Of a stretch of 56,848 nt of DNA, positions 1 to 12,700 are shown one piece after another. Below the pieces are notes generated by a model that did no database searches, had not been told where the DNA came from, and was given only the letters and a program-made list of their open reading frames with translations. Source of the stretch: Streptomyces sp. V2I9. Its GTDB lineage: Bacteria; Actinomycetota; Actinomycetes; Streptomycetales; Streptomycetaceae. Made by a program: the position numbers and the translations under genes. The stretch is from positions 1 through 56,848 of the forward strand of contig NZ_JAUSZJ010000001.1 of NCBI RefSeq assembly GCF_030817475.1, read 5' to 3'. Positions within the stretch are counted from its first letter, which is position 1. Each line of letters starts with the position of its first letter.

Positions 1-3000
1 CGGTACGCCAGGCCCACGACGCCGGAGCCGGCGTGTTCCTCGAACTCGGCCCGGACGGCGTGCTCAGCGCCCTCGTCCCGCACCTCACCGACGACGCGAG
101 GGCCCTCCCCGCCCTGCGCTCCGGCCACGGCGAGCACACCACCCTGCAGCGTGCCCTCGCCGCCATCCACGCACGCGGCGCCCGAATCGACCGGTCCGCC
201 GTGTTCGCGCTCCGCGCCGGCCGGCGCATCGCCCTGCCCGCCTACGCCTTCGCCGCCGACCACCACTGGCCCTCCGGCATCTCCTGGGCGGGCGATGTCG
301 CCTCCGCCGGCCTCGGCGTCACCGACCACCCGCTGCTGGGCGCGGGCACCTCCCTCGCGGAGGACGACGGATACCTCTTCACCGCCCGGATCTCGCCGGC
401 CACCCACCCCTGGCTCACGGAGCACCGGGTGCACGGCCGGATCGTCGTGCCCGGCACCGCGTTCGTGGACCTCGCGATCCGGGCCGGTGAACAAGCCGGG
501 ACCGACCAGCTGGACGAACTGGTCCTGGAGACGCCGCTGACCGTGCCCGAGGACGGCACCGTACAGGTGCAGCTGACCGTCGGGGCGGCCGACGACGAGG
601 GCCGACGGACCCTCACCGTGCACTCCCGGCGCGAGGACGGCACGGCCCTCGACGGCTGGCCGGACCGCCCGTGGACCCGCAACGCCACCGGCGTCCTCAC
701 CCCCCGGCCCCGGACCGTCACCGAGGACCCCGAACTCGCCGCCACCTGGCCACCCCGGGACGCCACCCCCACCGACCCGGCCGCACTCTACGAACGGCTC
801 GCGGCCGGCGGCCTGGAGTACGGCGACCTGTTCCGCGGCGTCCGCGCCGCATGGACACGCGGCCAGGACGTCTTCGCCGAACTCACCCTGCCCGAAAGCG
901 CCGCCACGGGCTTCGGACTGCACCCGGCCCTGCTCGACGCCGCACTCCAGTCCGCCGCCGCCCACAGCGACGGCACCGGCACCGGCCTGCCCTTCTCCTG
1001 GTCCGGGGTGACGCTCTGGGCATCCGGAGCGACCCTCCTGCGCGCCCGGATCTCACCCGCCGGCGACGGCGACGGCGTCCGCGTACAGGCGGTCGACCCG
1101 GCCGGCAGCCCCGTCATCACCGTGGAGCGGGTCGTCACCCGGCCCGCACCGGCCCTCACCGACGAGACCCCCCACCCCGAGGACCTCTACCGCCTGGAGT
1201 GGACCCCCCTCCCGGCAGCCGGACCCGGACCCGGCGAGATCGCACAGTTCGGAGGCGGCGAACCGCTCGTCGACCGGACGGGCACCCTCGACGACCTCGC
1301 CGGCGACGGCCCGGCCCCCACCCATCTGGTGCTGTCCGCCTGCCCGGACGCCCACACCCCCACCGACGCCCGCGCCGTCCTCACCCGCACCACCGAACTC
1401 CTGGGACACCTGCAAGCCTGGCTCGGCGACGAACGCTACGCGGACACCAGCCTGATCGTCGCCACCCGGGGCGCGGCCCAGGCCGACCCCGCCGACACCC
1501 TGCCCGACGTGGCAGGGGCCGCCATCGGCGGACTGGTGCGCTCGGCACAGGCGGAGCACCCCGGCCGGATCATCCTGGTCGACCTGGACACCCGGCCCGG
1601 GAACGACGCCCACGCACTCGACCTCGCCGTCATGTCCGGCGACCCGCAGACCGCCGTACGCGCGGACACCGTGCTCGCGGCCCGGCTGACGAGGGAGGAC
1701 CACGGCCTCGTGCCGCCTCCCGGCGGGGCCTGGCGCGTGGGAGTGACCGAGCGCGGCGCGGTGGAGAACATGACGCTGCTCCCGGCACCGGACGCGGCGG
1801 CGGAACTGCGGCCCGGCCAGGTACGGGTGACGGTGCGCGCGGCGGGGGTGAACTTCCGCGACGTCCTGAACGTCCTGGGCATGTACCCGGGCGAGGTGCT
1901 GGTGGGAGGCGAAGCCGCCGGCGTGGTCGCCGAGGTGGGCCCCGGAGTGTCCCGCCTGGCGGTGGGCGACCGGGTGACGGGGTTCTTCGACGGCGCGATG
2001 GGCCCGCTCGCGGTCACCGACGAGCGGCTGCTGGCGCGGGTCCCGCACGGATGGACCTTCGCCCAGGCGGCGGCGGTACCGATCGCCTTCGTGACCGCGT
2101 ACTACGGACTGGTGGACCTGGCAGGGCTGTCGGCCGGCGAGAAGGTGCTGGTCCACGCGGCGGCCGGCGGTGTCGGGATGGCGGCGGTGCAGCTGGCCCG
2201 CCACCTGGGCGCGGAGGTGTACGGAACGGCGTCGCCCGGCAAATGGGAAGCCACCGGCCTGGACACCGGCCATCTCGCCTCCTCACGGGATGTCGGATTC
2301 GAGGAGGAGTTCCGGGAGCGGACCGGCGGGCGCGGACTCGACGTCGTCCTCAACGCGCTGGCCGGAGAGTTCGTGGACGCCTCGGCACGCCTGCTGGCGC
2401 CGGGCGGACGGTTCGTGGAGATGGGCAAGGCGGACATCCGGGAGGCCGACGCGTTCGACGGACGCCACTACCGGGCGTTCGACCTCCAGGAGGCAGGACC
2501 CGAACGCATCGGGGAGATCCTGGCCGAGGTCCTGGGGCTCTTCGCGGCGGGAACACTGGTGCTGCCACCGGTACGGGCCTTCGACGTACGGCGGGCACCG
2601 GACGCGTTCCGTTTCGTGAGCCAGGCCCGCCACGTGGGCAAGGTCGTCCTGTCCGTACCCGCCGCCTGGGACGCCAACGGCACGGTGCTGGTCACCGGCG
2701 GCACCGGAGCGCTCGGCGCCCTCACCGCCCGCCACCTGGTCACCGAACACGGCGTGCGCCACCTGCTGCTGGCCGGACGGCGCGGAGCACAGGCCGAGGG
2801 CGCCGCCGAACTGACCGCCGAACTGACCGCCCTGGGAGCCGAGGTCACCCTCGCGGCCTGCGACGTCACCGACCCCGCCGCACTGAAAGCCCTCCTCGCC
2901 CACGTCCCGCCGCACCACCCGCTCACCGCCGTGGTCCACGCGGCCGGCACCCTCGACGACGGCCTGGTCGAGTCCCTCACCCACGACCGGCTCGGGACCG

Positions 3001-3740
3001 TCCTCGCACCCAAGACCGCCGCCGCCGCCCTGCACGAGGCGACGGCCGGCACCGACCTGGCCGCGTTCGTCCTGTACTCCTCGATGTCCGGGACCCTCGG
3101 CAGCCCCGGCCAGGGCAACTACGCCGCCGCCAACGCCTACCTGGACGCCCTCGCCCGCCACCGGCACGCCCGCGGACTGCCCGCCCTGTCCCTCGCCTGG
3201 GGCCCCTGGGCCGGCGCCGGCGGCATGGCCGAGGCCCTCACCGCATCCGGGACCGCCCGCATCAGCCGCTCCGGATTCCCCCCACTGGACCCCGAGCGCG
3301 GCCTCGGCCTGCTGGACACCGCCCTGGAACTGCCCGACGCGGCGCTGCTCCCCACCGTGCTGGACACCGCCCGCCTCGCCGCCTCCCCGGCACCCCTGCC
3401 CCCCCTGCTCCAGACACTGGTCCGACCCGCACGCCGGGTCGCCGACCGCTCCGTCACCCCCGGCGGCCTCGCCGAACGGCTGCAGAGGCTGCCCGCCGAG
3501 GACCGGCTCCGCACCACCCTGGAACTGGTACGCGGCCAGGTCGCCTCGGTGCTCGGCTTCACCTCACCGGACGCGGTCGACCCGACCCGACCGTTCAAGG
3601 ACCTCGGCTTCGACTCGCTGACCTCGGTGGAACTGCGCAACAGCATCGGCCGGGCCGCCGGCCGCAGACTGCCCGCCACCCTCGTCTTCGACCACCCGAC
3701 CCCCCACGCCCTCGCCACCCACCTCGTCACCGAACTCCTC
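1..3740 (+). other. PKS module A: AT (remnant)-DH-ER-KR-ACP, fully reducing
   Basis: The window opens in the last part of an AT. The short [11 protein letters not shown] signature near bases 42-74 is typical of malonyl-type ATs, so malonyl is inferred. DH spans about 306-1130 with its catalytic His at 423-425 in an intact HxxxGxxxxP and its Asp at 936-938. ER spans about 1725-2670 with the NADPH-binding HAAAGGVG motif at 2154-2177 and a Tyr in GMYPG. KR spans about 2679-3225 with LDD at 2952-2960 (B-type) and Tyr at 3120-3122. The ACP serine is 3615-3617 (GFDSL). The predicted outcome is a fully saturated two-carbon unit. The KS and most of the AT lie upstream of the window. Confidence 0.93.
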
Positions 3741-6700
3741 GGCGACCTCGCCGCCCCCGCACCCACCGGGCCCACCACCCGCACGGAGACCGCCGGCGAC
3801 CCCATCGCGATCGTCGGCATGGCCTGCCGCTTCCCCGGCGGGGCCGACACCCCCGAGGCACTGTGGCGGCTCGTCGCCCAGGAGCGGGACGCCGTCGGAG
3901 ACTTCCCTACCGACCGGGCCTGGGACCTCGCACACATCTACGACGACACCGGGGAGACCGGGAACCGGCACACCTTCGAAGGCGGCTTCCTCCACGACGC
4001 CGCCGGCTTCGACCCGGCCTTCTTCGGCATCAGCCCCCGCGAGGCCCTGGCCATGGACCCCCAGCAGCGGCTGCTGCTGGAAACCTCCTGGGAAGCCTTC
4101 GAACGGGCCGGCGTCGACCCGGCGGAACTGCGCGCCACCTCCACCGGCGTCTACATCGGCACCGCCACCTCCGGCTACGGCCTGGGCCGGTTCGACGTAC
4201 CCGAAGGCTCCCGCCCCCACGTCCTCACCGGCACCGCCACGAGCGTCATCTCCGGCCGGCTGGCCTACACCTTCGGCCTCGAAGGACCGGCGGTGACCGT
4301 GGACACCGCCTGCTCGTCGTCGCTGGTCGCCCTGCACCTGGCCATCGGCGCCCTGCGCCGCGGCGAGTGCACGATGGCACTGGCCGGCGGCGCCACCATC
4401 ATGTCGGTACCGGGCATGTTCACCGACGCCGCCCAGGGCGGCGCGCTCGCGCCCGGCGGCCGCTGCCGCGCCTTCTCCTCCGACGCCGAAGGCACCGGAT
4501 GGGGCGAAGGCGTCGGCATGCTCCTGGTCGAGCGGCTCTCCGACGCCCGACGCAACGGCCACGAGGTCCTGGCCGTGGTGCGCGGCAGCGCGGTCAACCA
4601 GGACGGCGCGTCCAACGGGCTGACCGCCCCCCACGGCCCCGCCCAGCAGCGGGTCATCCGCGCGGCGCTCGCCGACGCGGGCCTGGAGCCCACCGACGTG
4701 GACGCCGTCGAGGCCCACGGCACCGGCACGGAACTCGGCGACCCCATCGAGGTCCAGGCCCTGATGGCCACCTACGGGCGCGGCCGCGACGACGCACAGC
4801 CCCTGTGGCTGGGGTCGCTGAAGTCCAACATCGGCCACACCCAGTCGGCCGCCGGCGTCGCCGGGATCATCAAGATGGTCATGGCCCTGCGCCACGGCAT
4901 GCTGCCGCGCTCCCTGCACATCACCGAACCCACCCACCACGTGGACTGGGAGGGCAGCGGGGTCCGGCTGCTGACCGCACCGGTGCCGTGGGCGGACGCG
5001 GGACGACCGCGCCGGGCCGCCGTCTCCTCGTTCGGCATGAGCGGCACCAACGCCCACACCGTCCTCGAACAGGCCCTCCCGGAACCCGCCCCCGCCCCGG
5101 ACCCGGCTCCGGAACCGTCCGCGACCCGCACCGGCCCGGAAGCCGCCCTGCCCTGGCTGCTCTCCGCCCGCACCCCCACCGCCCTGCGCGAGCAGGCCCG
5201 GCGGCTCGCCGCCCGACTCGACGCCGAACCCGGCCTCGCCGGCCACGACGTCGCCCACTCCCTGGCCACCACCCGCTCCCGCTTCGAACACCGCGCCGTC
5301 CTCCTCGGCCCCGACCACCACGCCCAGCTGACCGCGTTCGCCGAAGGCACCCCCACACCGGGACTGGTGACGGGAACGGCGGGCCGCACCGGCCGGGTGG
5401 CGTTCGTCCTCCCCGGCCAGGGCTCGCAATGGCCCGGCATGGCCGACCTGCTGCTGGAGCAGTCCGCGACCTTCCGGAACACGCTGCGGACCTGCGCCCT
5501 GGCACTTCAGGAACACCTCGACTGGTCGGTCGAGGACACCCTGCGCGGCCTGCCCGGCGCCGGGAACATGGAACGGGTCGAGGTCATCCAGCCCGTCCTG
5601 TTCGCAACGATGGTCGCGCTCGCCGCCCTGTGGCGCGAGCACGGCGTCGAACCGGAGGCGGTCGTCGGGCACTCGCAGGGCGAGATCGCCGCCGCCCACC
5701 TCGCCGGCGCGCTGACCCTGGAGGACGCCGCACTGGTCGTCACCCAGCGCAGCCGCCTGCTGTCGCGGGTCGTCGGCCAGGGAGCGGTGGCCTCCGTCTC
5801 GCTCCCCGCCCAGGAAGCCCTCGAACGGCTGGAACCCTGGGGCGACACCCTCAACATCGCCGCCGTCAACGGCGTCTCGTCCGTCTCCGTCGCCGGCGAC
5901 GAAGCACCGCTGGACGCATTCCTCGCCGACCTGGAAACCCGCGGCATACGCTTCCGCAAGCTCCGGATCAAGGGCGCGGCCCACTCCGCCGTCGTCGACC
6001 CGCTGCGCGAGGAGGCCCTCGCGGCGCTGGCACCCGTACGGCCCCGCCCCTCCCGCATCCCCTTCTACTCCACCGTCACCGGCGGACTCCTCGACACCAC
6101 CGGGCTGGACGCGGAGTACTGGTACCGCAACATGCGCCAGACCGTGCAGTTCGCCCCCGCCACCCGCGCCCTGCTCGCCGACGGGTACGGCGTCTTCGTC
6201 GAGTGCAGCCCCCACCCGGCACTCGCCGGGGCCGTACAGGAGACCGCGGAGGACACCGGCGCCCCCGACCCCGTACTGCTGGCCTCGCTGCGCCGCCAGG
6301 AGGGCGGGCTGGAGCGGTTCTCCGTCTCGCTCGCCGAAGCGTTCACCCGCGGCGCCGCCCCCTCCTGGGCCTCCCGCGGCACCACCGTCGACCTGCCCAC
6401 CTACCCCTTCCAGCGGGACCGCTACTGGTGGGAGCCCCTCCCGGCGGAGACCGCGGGCCCCGACCGGGGCGCCACACCCGAGGAGAACCGGTTCTGGACG
6501 GCGGTCGAGGACGGTGATGCCCGGGCGCTCGCCGAGTCCCTGGGCACCGACGCCCTCGCCCCCGCACTGCCCGCCCTCGCCGCATGGCGGCGCCGCTCCC
6601 ACGACCGGTCCACCGTCGACGGCTGGCGCTACCGGGTGGAGTGGAAGCACACCCCCCTCACCGGCCCCGCCCGGCCCGAGCCGACCGGCACCTGGGCGAT

Positions 6701-9700
6701 CGTCACCGGCCCCGAACAGCAGGAACTGGCCGGCCGGCTCGCCACGCTGGTGAACCAGGCCGGCGGCACGGCCCACGTCACCACCGAACCGCCCGCCGAA
6801 CCCTCCGAAGACCGGCCGCTGTCCGGAGTGATCTCCCTCCTCGCCCTCGACTCCCGCCCGCACCCCCTCCACCCGGGCATCACCCTCGGCACCGCCGGCA
6901 ACCTCGCCCTGCTGCGCACCGTCACCGCCCGCCCGGCCCCCCTCCCGCTCCACCTGGTCACCAGCGGCGCCGTCTCCGTCGGCCGCACGGACCCCGTACG
7001 GGACACCGCCCAGGCCGCCACCTGGGGGCTGGGCCTGGTGTCCTCCCTGGAGCGGCCCGACTGCTGGGGCAGCCTCGTCGACCTCCCGGAACAGCCCGAC
7101 GACCGGGCCCTGAACAAGCTCGTGCGGCTGCTCGCCCACCTGCCCCGGGACCCCGAGACCTCCGGCACCGAGGACCAGCTCGCGATCCGCCCCGCCGGAG
7201 TGTTCGCACGCCGCATGGTCCGGGCCCCGCAGAGCACCCCGGTCCGCTCCTGGCAGCCCGGCTCCACCGTGCTGATCACCGGCGGCACCGGCGGCATCGG
7301 ACGCCACCTCGCCCACCACATGGCCGCCCGGGGCGCACGCAAACTCGTCCTCACCGGCCGCCGCGGCCCCGACACCCCCGGCGCCCGGGAACTGGCCGAC
7401 GAACTCACCGCACGAGGCGTCGAGACGATCGTCGCCGCATGCGACGTCACCGACCGCGACCAGCTCGCCGCGCTGCTCGCCGAACACCCCGCCGACACCG
7501 TGATCCACGCCGCCGGTGTGGCGCAGGCGACCGCGCTCGCCGACTGCCAGGAGAGCGAACTCGCCGCGGTGACCGCCGCCAAGACCGAAGGCGCCCGGCA
7601 CCTGGACGAACTGGCCGGCGACGCCGGCACGTTCGTGCTCTTCTCCTCCGGCGCGGGCGTCTGGGGCGGCGCGGGCCAGGCCGCCTACGCGGCGGGCAAC
7701 GCCGTACTCGACGCCCTGGCCCGCGACCGCCGGGCCCGGGGCCTGGCGGCCACCGCCGTCGCCTGGGGCGGCTGGGCCGAGGGCGGCATGGCCGACGACG
7801 GGCGGGCCGCCGCCGAACTCGGCCGGCGCGGACTGCACGCGATGGACCCGCGCCTCGCCCTCGAAGCGCTCGACCAGGCCCTGGACGCCGACGAGACCTG
7901 CCTGACCGTCGCCGACATCGACTGGGAACGCTTCGCACCCGGCTACACGGCCGCCCGCGCCCGCCAGCTGATCATGGACATCCCCGAGGTCCGGGCCGCA
8001 CTCACGGCCCCCGACACCCCGGCCGACCGCCCCGGCGAGCCCGACGAACTCCACGACGAGCTCGTCGGACTGACCGGACCGCAGCGGACCCAGCGCCTGC
8101 TCGCACTCGTCACCGAGCACGCCGCCGCCGCACTCGGCTACGCCGACTCCACCGCGATCGAGGCCCGCCGCGCCTTCCGGGACCTGGGCTTCGACTCGCT
8201 CATGGCCGTCGACGTGCGCAACCGCCTGCAGGCCGCCACCGGCCGCAAGCTGCCGCCGACCCTGGTGTTCGACCACCCCACCCCCGCCGACCTGGCCGAC
8301 CACCTGCTCCTCGAAATCCTCGGCGAGCAGGACGCGGACGGGGGCGCCACGGCCCGGACCGTCGGCGCCGCCGACGACGAACCGCTGGCCGTGATCGGCA
8401 TGAGCTGCCGGTACGCCGGCGGCGTGAACTCGCCCGAGGACCTGTGGCGGGTCGTGCTGGAGGGCACCGACGCCATGGGCCCCTTCCCGCAGGACCGCGG
8501 CTGGGACCTGGACAACCTCTTCCACCCCGACGCCGACCACCCCGGCACCTCCTACGTCGACGAGGGCGGATTCCTCGACGACGCCTCCCACTTCGACGCG
8601 GCCCTCTTCGGCATCAGCCCCCGCGAGGCGGTCGCCACCGACCCGCAGCACCGGCTGCTGCTGGAGGCGACCTGGGAGGCGATGGAACGGGCCACGATCG
8701 ACCCGTCGTCCCTGCGGGGCAGCCCGACGGGCGTCTTCGTCGGCGCCTCGTTCGTCGGCTACGGCATCGGCGCCCAGCAGCCGGGCAACGGGGCCGAGGG
8801 CTTCTTCCTCGCCGGCACCGGCACCGCCGGCGCCTCCGGCCGCATCTCCTACACCTTCGGCCTCGAAGGGCCCGCCGCCACCGTCGACACGGCCTGCTCG
8901 TCCTCCGCCGTGGCCATCCACCTGGCCTGCCAGGCACTGCGCAACAACGAATGCGACATGGCGGTCGCCGGCGGCGCCGCCGTCCTGGCCACCCCCGCCT
9001 CCTTCACCGAGTTCAGCCGCCAGCGCGGCCTGGCCGCCGACGGCCGGTGCAAACCCTTCGCCGCCGCCGCCGACGGCACCGGCTGGGGCGAGGGCGTCGG
9101 CGTGATCCTGGTGGAGCGCCTCTCGGACGCGCTGCGCAAGGGACACCCCGTCCTCGCACTGATCCGCGGCACCGCCGTCAACCAGGACGGCGCCTCCAAC
9201 GGCCTGACCGCCCCCAGCGGCCGCGCCCAGCAGAAGGTCATCCGCCAGGCGCTCGCCAACTCCCGTCTGGAACCCGCCGACATCGACACCGTCGAGGCGC
9301 ACGGCACCGGCACCACCCTCGGCGACCCCATCGAGGCCCAGTCCATCCTGGCGACCTACGGCCAGAACCGCCCCGAGGACCGGCCGCTGCTGCTCGGCTC
9401 CGTCAAGTCCAACATCGGCCACACCCAGTCCGCGGCCGGCGTCGGAGGCGTCATCAAGACCGTCATGGCGCTGCGCGAAGGGATCCTGCCCGCGACCCTG
9501 CACATCGACGAGCCGACCCCGCACGTCGACTGGACGGCGGGAGCGGTCGAACTCCTCACCCGCACCACCCCCTGGCCCGACACCGACGGGCGCCCCCGGC
9601 GGGCCGGCGTGTCCTCCTTCGGCGGCAGCGGCACCAACGCCCACCTGGTGCTGGAGCAGTACGTCCCCCGGCCCGCCCCCGCCGAGGACCCCCGACCCGC

Positions 9701-12700
9701 CCCCGACCCGCAGCCCGCCCCCGGGCCCGACCGGGCCCCCGAGCTCGACGGCGTGGTGGCACCCTGGACGCTGTCCGCCCGCACCGCGGAAGCGCTGCGC
9801 GGCCAGGCCCTGCGGCTCCTGGAACACCTGGACACCGCGCCCGCCGCCCACCCCGCGGACATCGCCCACTCCCTGACCACCACCCGCGCCCTGCTCGGAC
9901 ACCGCGCAGCCGTGGTCGCCGCCGACGCCGCCGACCGCCGCGCCGCGCTCCTGGCCCTCACCCGCGGCGAGGCCGCACCCCACCTCGTCCAGGGCACCGC
10001 ACGACCCGGCAAGGTCGCCTTCGTCTTCCCCGGCCAGGGCGGCCAGTGGGAGGGTATGGCCCTCGAACTCATGGAGACCTCCGAAGTCTTCGCCGCCGAG
10101 CTGTACGCGTGCGCCGAGGAATTCACCCACCACGTCGACTGGTCGCTCATCGACGTACTGCGCGGCGCCGAGGGCGCCCCGCCGCTGGACCGGATCGACG
10201 TGGCACCGGTCGTGCTGTTCGGTGTGACCGCGGCACTCGTCGCCCTCTGGCGGGCCCACGGCGTCGAACCCGACATGGTCCTGGGCCACTCGCAGGGCGA
10301 GATCGCCGCCGCCTACGTCTCCGGCGCCCTCTCACGCGCCGAAGCGGCCCGGATCGTCGCCCTGCGCGGCAAGGTGCTCCTCCCGCTGGACGGCGTCGGC
10401 GGCATGGCCTCCGTGGCCCTGCCCGCGGACCAGCTCCCCGAACTGCTGGAACCCTGGGGCACCCGCCTGTCCGTGGCCGGGATCAACAGCCCCGCCTGGA
10501 CCGTCGTCGCCGGCGAGAGCGAAGCCCTGGACGACTTCCTCACCACCTGCGAGAAGGGCGGCGTCCGCGCCAAGCGCATCCGGGTCCGCTTCCCCTCCCA
10601 CTGCGCCCAGGTGGAACCCGCCGCCCGCGAACTGGCAGAACTCCTCACCGACCTCAGCCCCGGGACGGGCAGCGTCCCCTTCCACTCCACGGTCACCGGC
10701 GAACGCACGGACGGCGAACTCCTCGACGCCGCCTACTGGCAGCAGAACCTCGCCACACCCGTCGACCTCGACCGGGGCGTACGCGGACTGATCGAACACG
10801 GCGCCCGCTTCCTGGTGGAGATCGGCCCGCACCCCGTCCTCGCCCCCTCGCTCGGCGAGATCCTCGACGACCTCCCCGACCTCGGCCCCGGCGAGGTCAC
10901 CGTGCTCGGCACGCTCCGCCGCGACCACGGCGGCATGGAACGCTTCCTCCTCTCCGCCGCCGAACTCCACACCCACGGAGGCCCCGCCGAACTCACCACC
11001 CCCCTCACCGGCCTCCCGGTACGGACCGTCCCGCTGCCGGTGTACGCCTTCCAGCGCGAGCGGTACTGGCTCGACACCGCCCCTCCGGGCACCGGCGACC
11101 TCGGCGCGGCAGGCCTGAACAACACCGGCCACCCGCTGCTCACCGCCGCACTGACCCTCGCCGACGGCACTCACACCGTCTTCACCGGCCGGCTCTCCCT
11201 GCGCACCCACCCCTGGCTCGCCGACCACGCCGTCCTGGGCGCCGTCCTGCTGCCGGGCACCGCCTTCGTGGAGATGGCCCTGCACGCCGGCACCCGGACA
11301 CAGGCCCCGGTACTGGAGGAACTCGCCCTGGGCGCACCCCTGGTGCTGGGCGAGAACCACGCCGTGGAGGTACAGCTCACCGTCGGCGCCCCCACCGACA
11401 CCGGCCGCCGTGAGGTCTCCGTCCACGCACGCGACGCCGACCTCGCGGACGCCCCGTGGGTCCGCCACGCCACCGGCACCCTGGCCCCCGACACCCCCGC
11501 GCCCACCGCCCACCCGCTCACCGCCTGGCCGCCGCCGGGCGCCGAACCCGTCGAACTCACCGGCTTCTACGACGCCATCGCGGACGCCGGCTACAGCTAC
11601 GGCCCCGCCTTCCGGGCACTCACCGGAGCCTGGCACCGCGACGACGCCCTCTTCGCCGAGGTCCGCCTGCCCGACGACCTGTCCGACCGGGGCTTCCTCC
11701 TCCACCCCGCGCTGTTCGACGCCGCCCTGCACGGCATCGGCCTGCTGCGCCGCCTGCGCGACGACGCCGACACCGCCCGCACCGCCGACCTCCCCTTCAT
11801 GTGGCGGGAGGTGACCCTGCCCGCCACCGGCACCGCGACCCTGCGCGTACGGCTCACCGAGTCCGACGACGGCGTCGCCCTCGAACTCTTCGACGACACC
11901 GGAACACCGATCGGCGCCGTGGGCGCCCTCGTCGCCCGCCCGGCGGGCGCCGAACTGGCCGCCGTCCGCCACAGCCCCGCCGAGACCCTCCTGCACGTCG
12001 ACTGGGGAACCGAGGTGCCGCTCCCCGCCACCGCGCCCGGCCGCGTCGCCCTGGTCGAGGACGCCACCTGGCCGGGCGGGGCGTTCGGGGACACGAAACC
12101 CGACGAGGCCGACCTCGTCCTCGCACCCTTCCTCGACCCCGCCACCGGACCCGACACCGCCGGCGCCGTGGAGGAGGCCGTCACCCGTGCCCTCGCCCTG
12201 ATCCACGACCGGATCACCGACGAACAGCACACCGCACAGCCCCTCGTCCTGGTCACCCGCGGCGCCGTCGCCACAGCCGACGACGACCTCACGGACCTGG
12301 TCAACGCCCCCGTACGCGGCCTGCTGCGCTCCGGGCAGGCCGAACACCCCGGCCGGTTCCTGCTGGTCGACCTCGACCCGGCGACCGACCCGGACCCCGA
12401 CCTCGTCCACCGGGCCGCCGCCGCCGCACTCGACGCGGGCGAGAGCGAGGTCGCCGTACGCGGCGGACTGGTCCTCGCACCCCGGCTGGTGAGGATGCCC
12501 GTACCCGAAGGACCGGCCGACGGGTCACCCCCGCGCACCGGCCTGGAGACGGCCGACGGCACCGTCCTGGTCACCGGCGCCACCGGCACGCTCGGCAGCG
12601 CCCTCGCCCGGCACCTGGTGCGCCACCACGGAGTGCGGCACCTCCTGCTGATCAGCCGCAGCGGCCCGGCCGCCCCCGGAGCCGGCGAACTGGTCACCGA

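Noticed and set aside
671..6517. Open plus-strand frame of about 1950 codons in another phase of gene 1
   Set aside because: The translation is Arg/Pro-rich with no motifs. It is a shadow of the real PKS frame, as are the similar long frames at 6584-11413 and 52449-56105.
3564..10289. Open minus-strand frame of over 2200 codons opposite gene 1
   Set aside because: It runs antisense through KS, AT and KR codons, has no recognisable domain, and is explained by the scarcity of stop codons in C-ending, GC-rich coding sequence.
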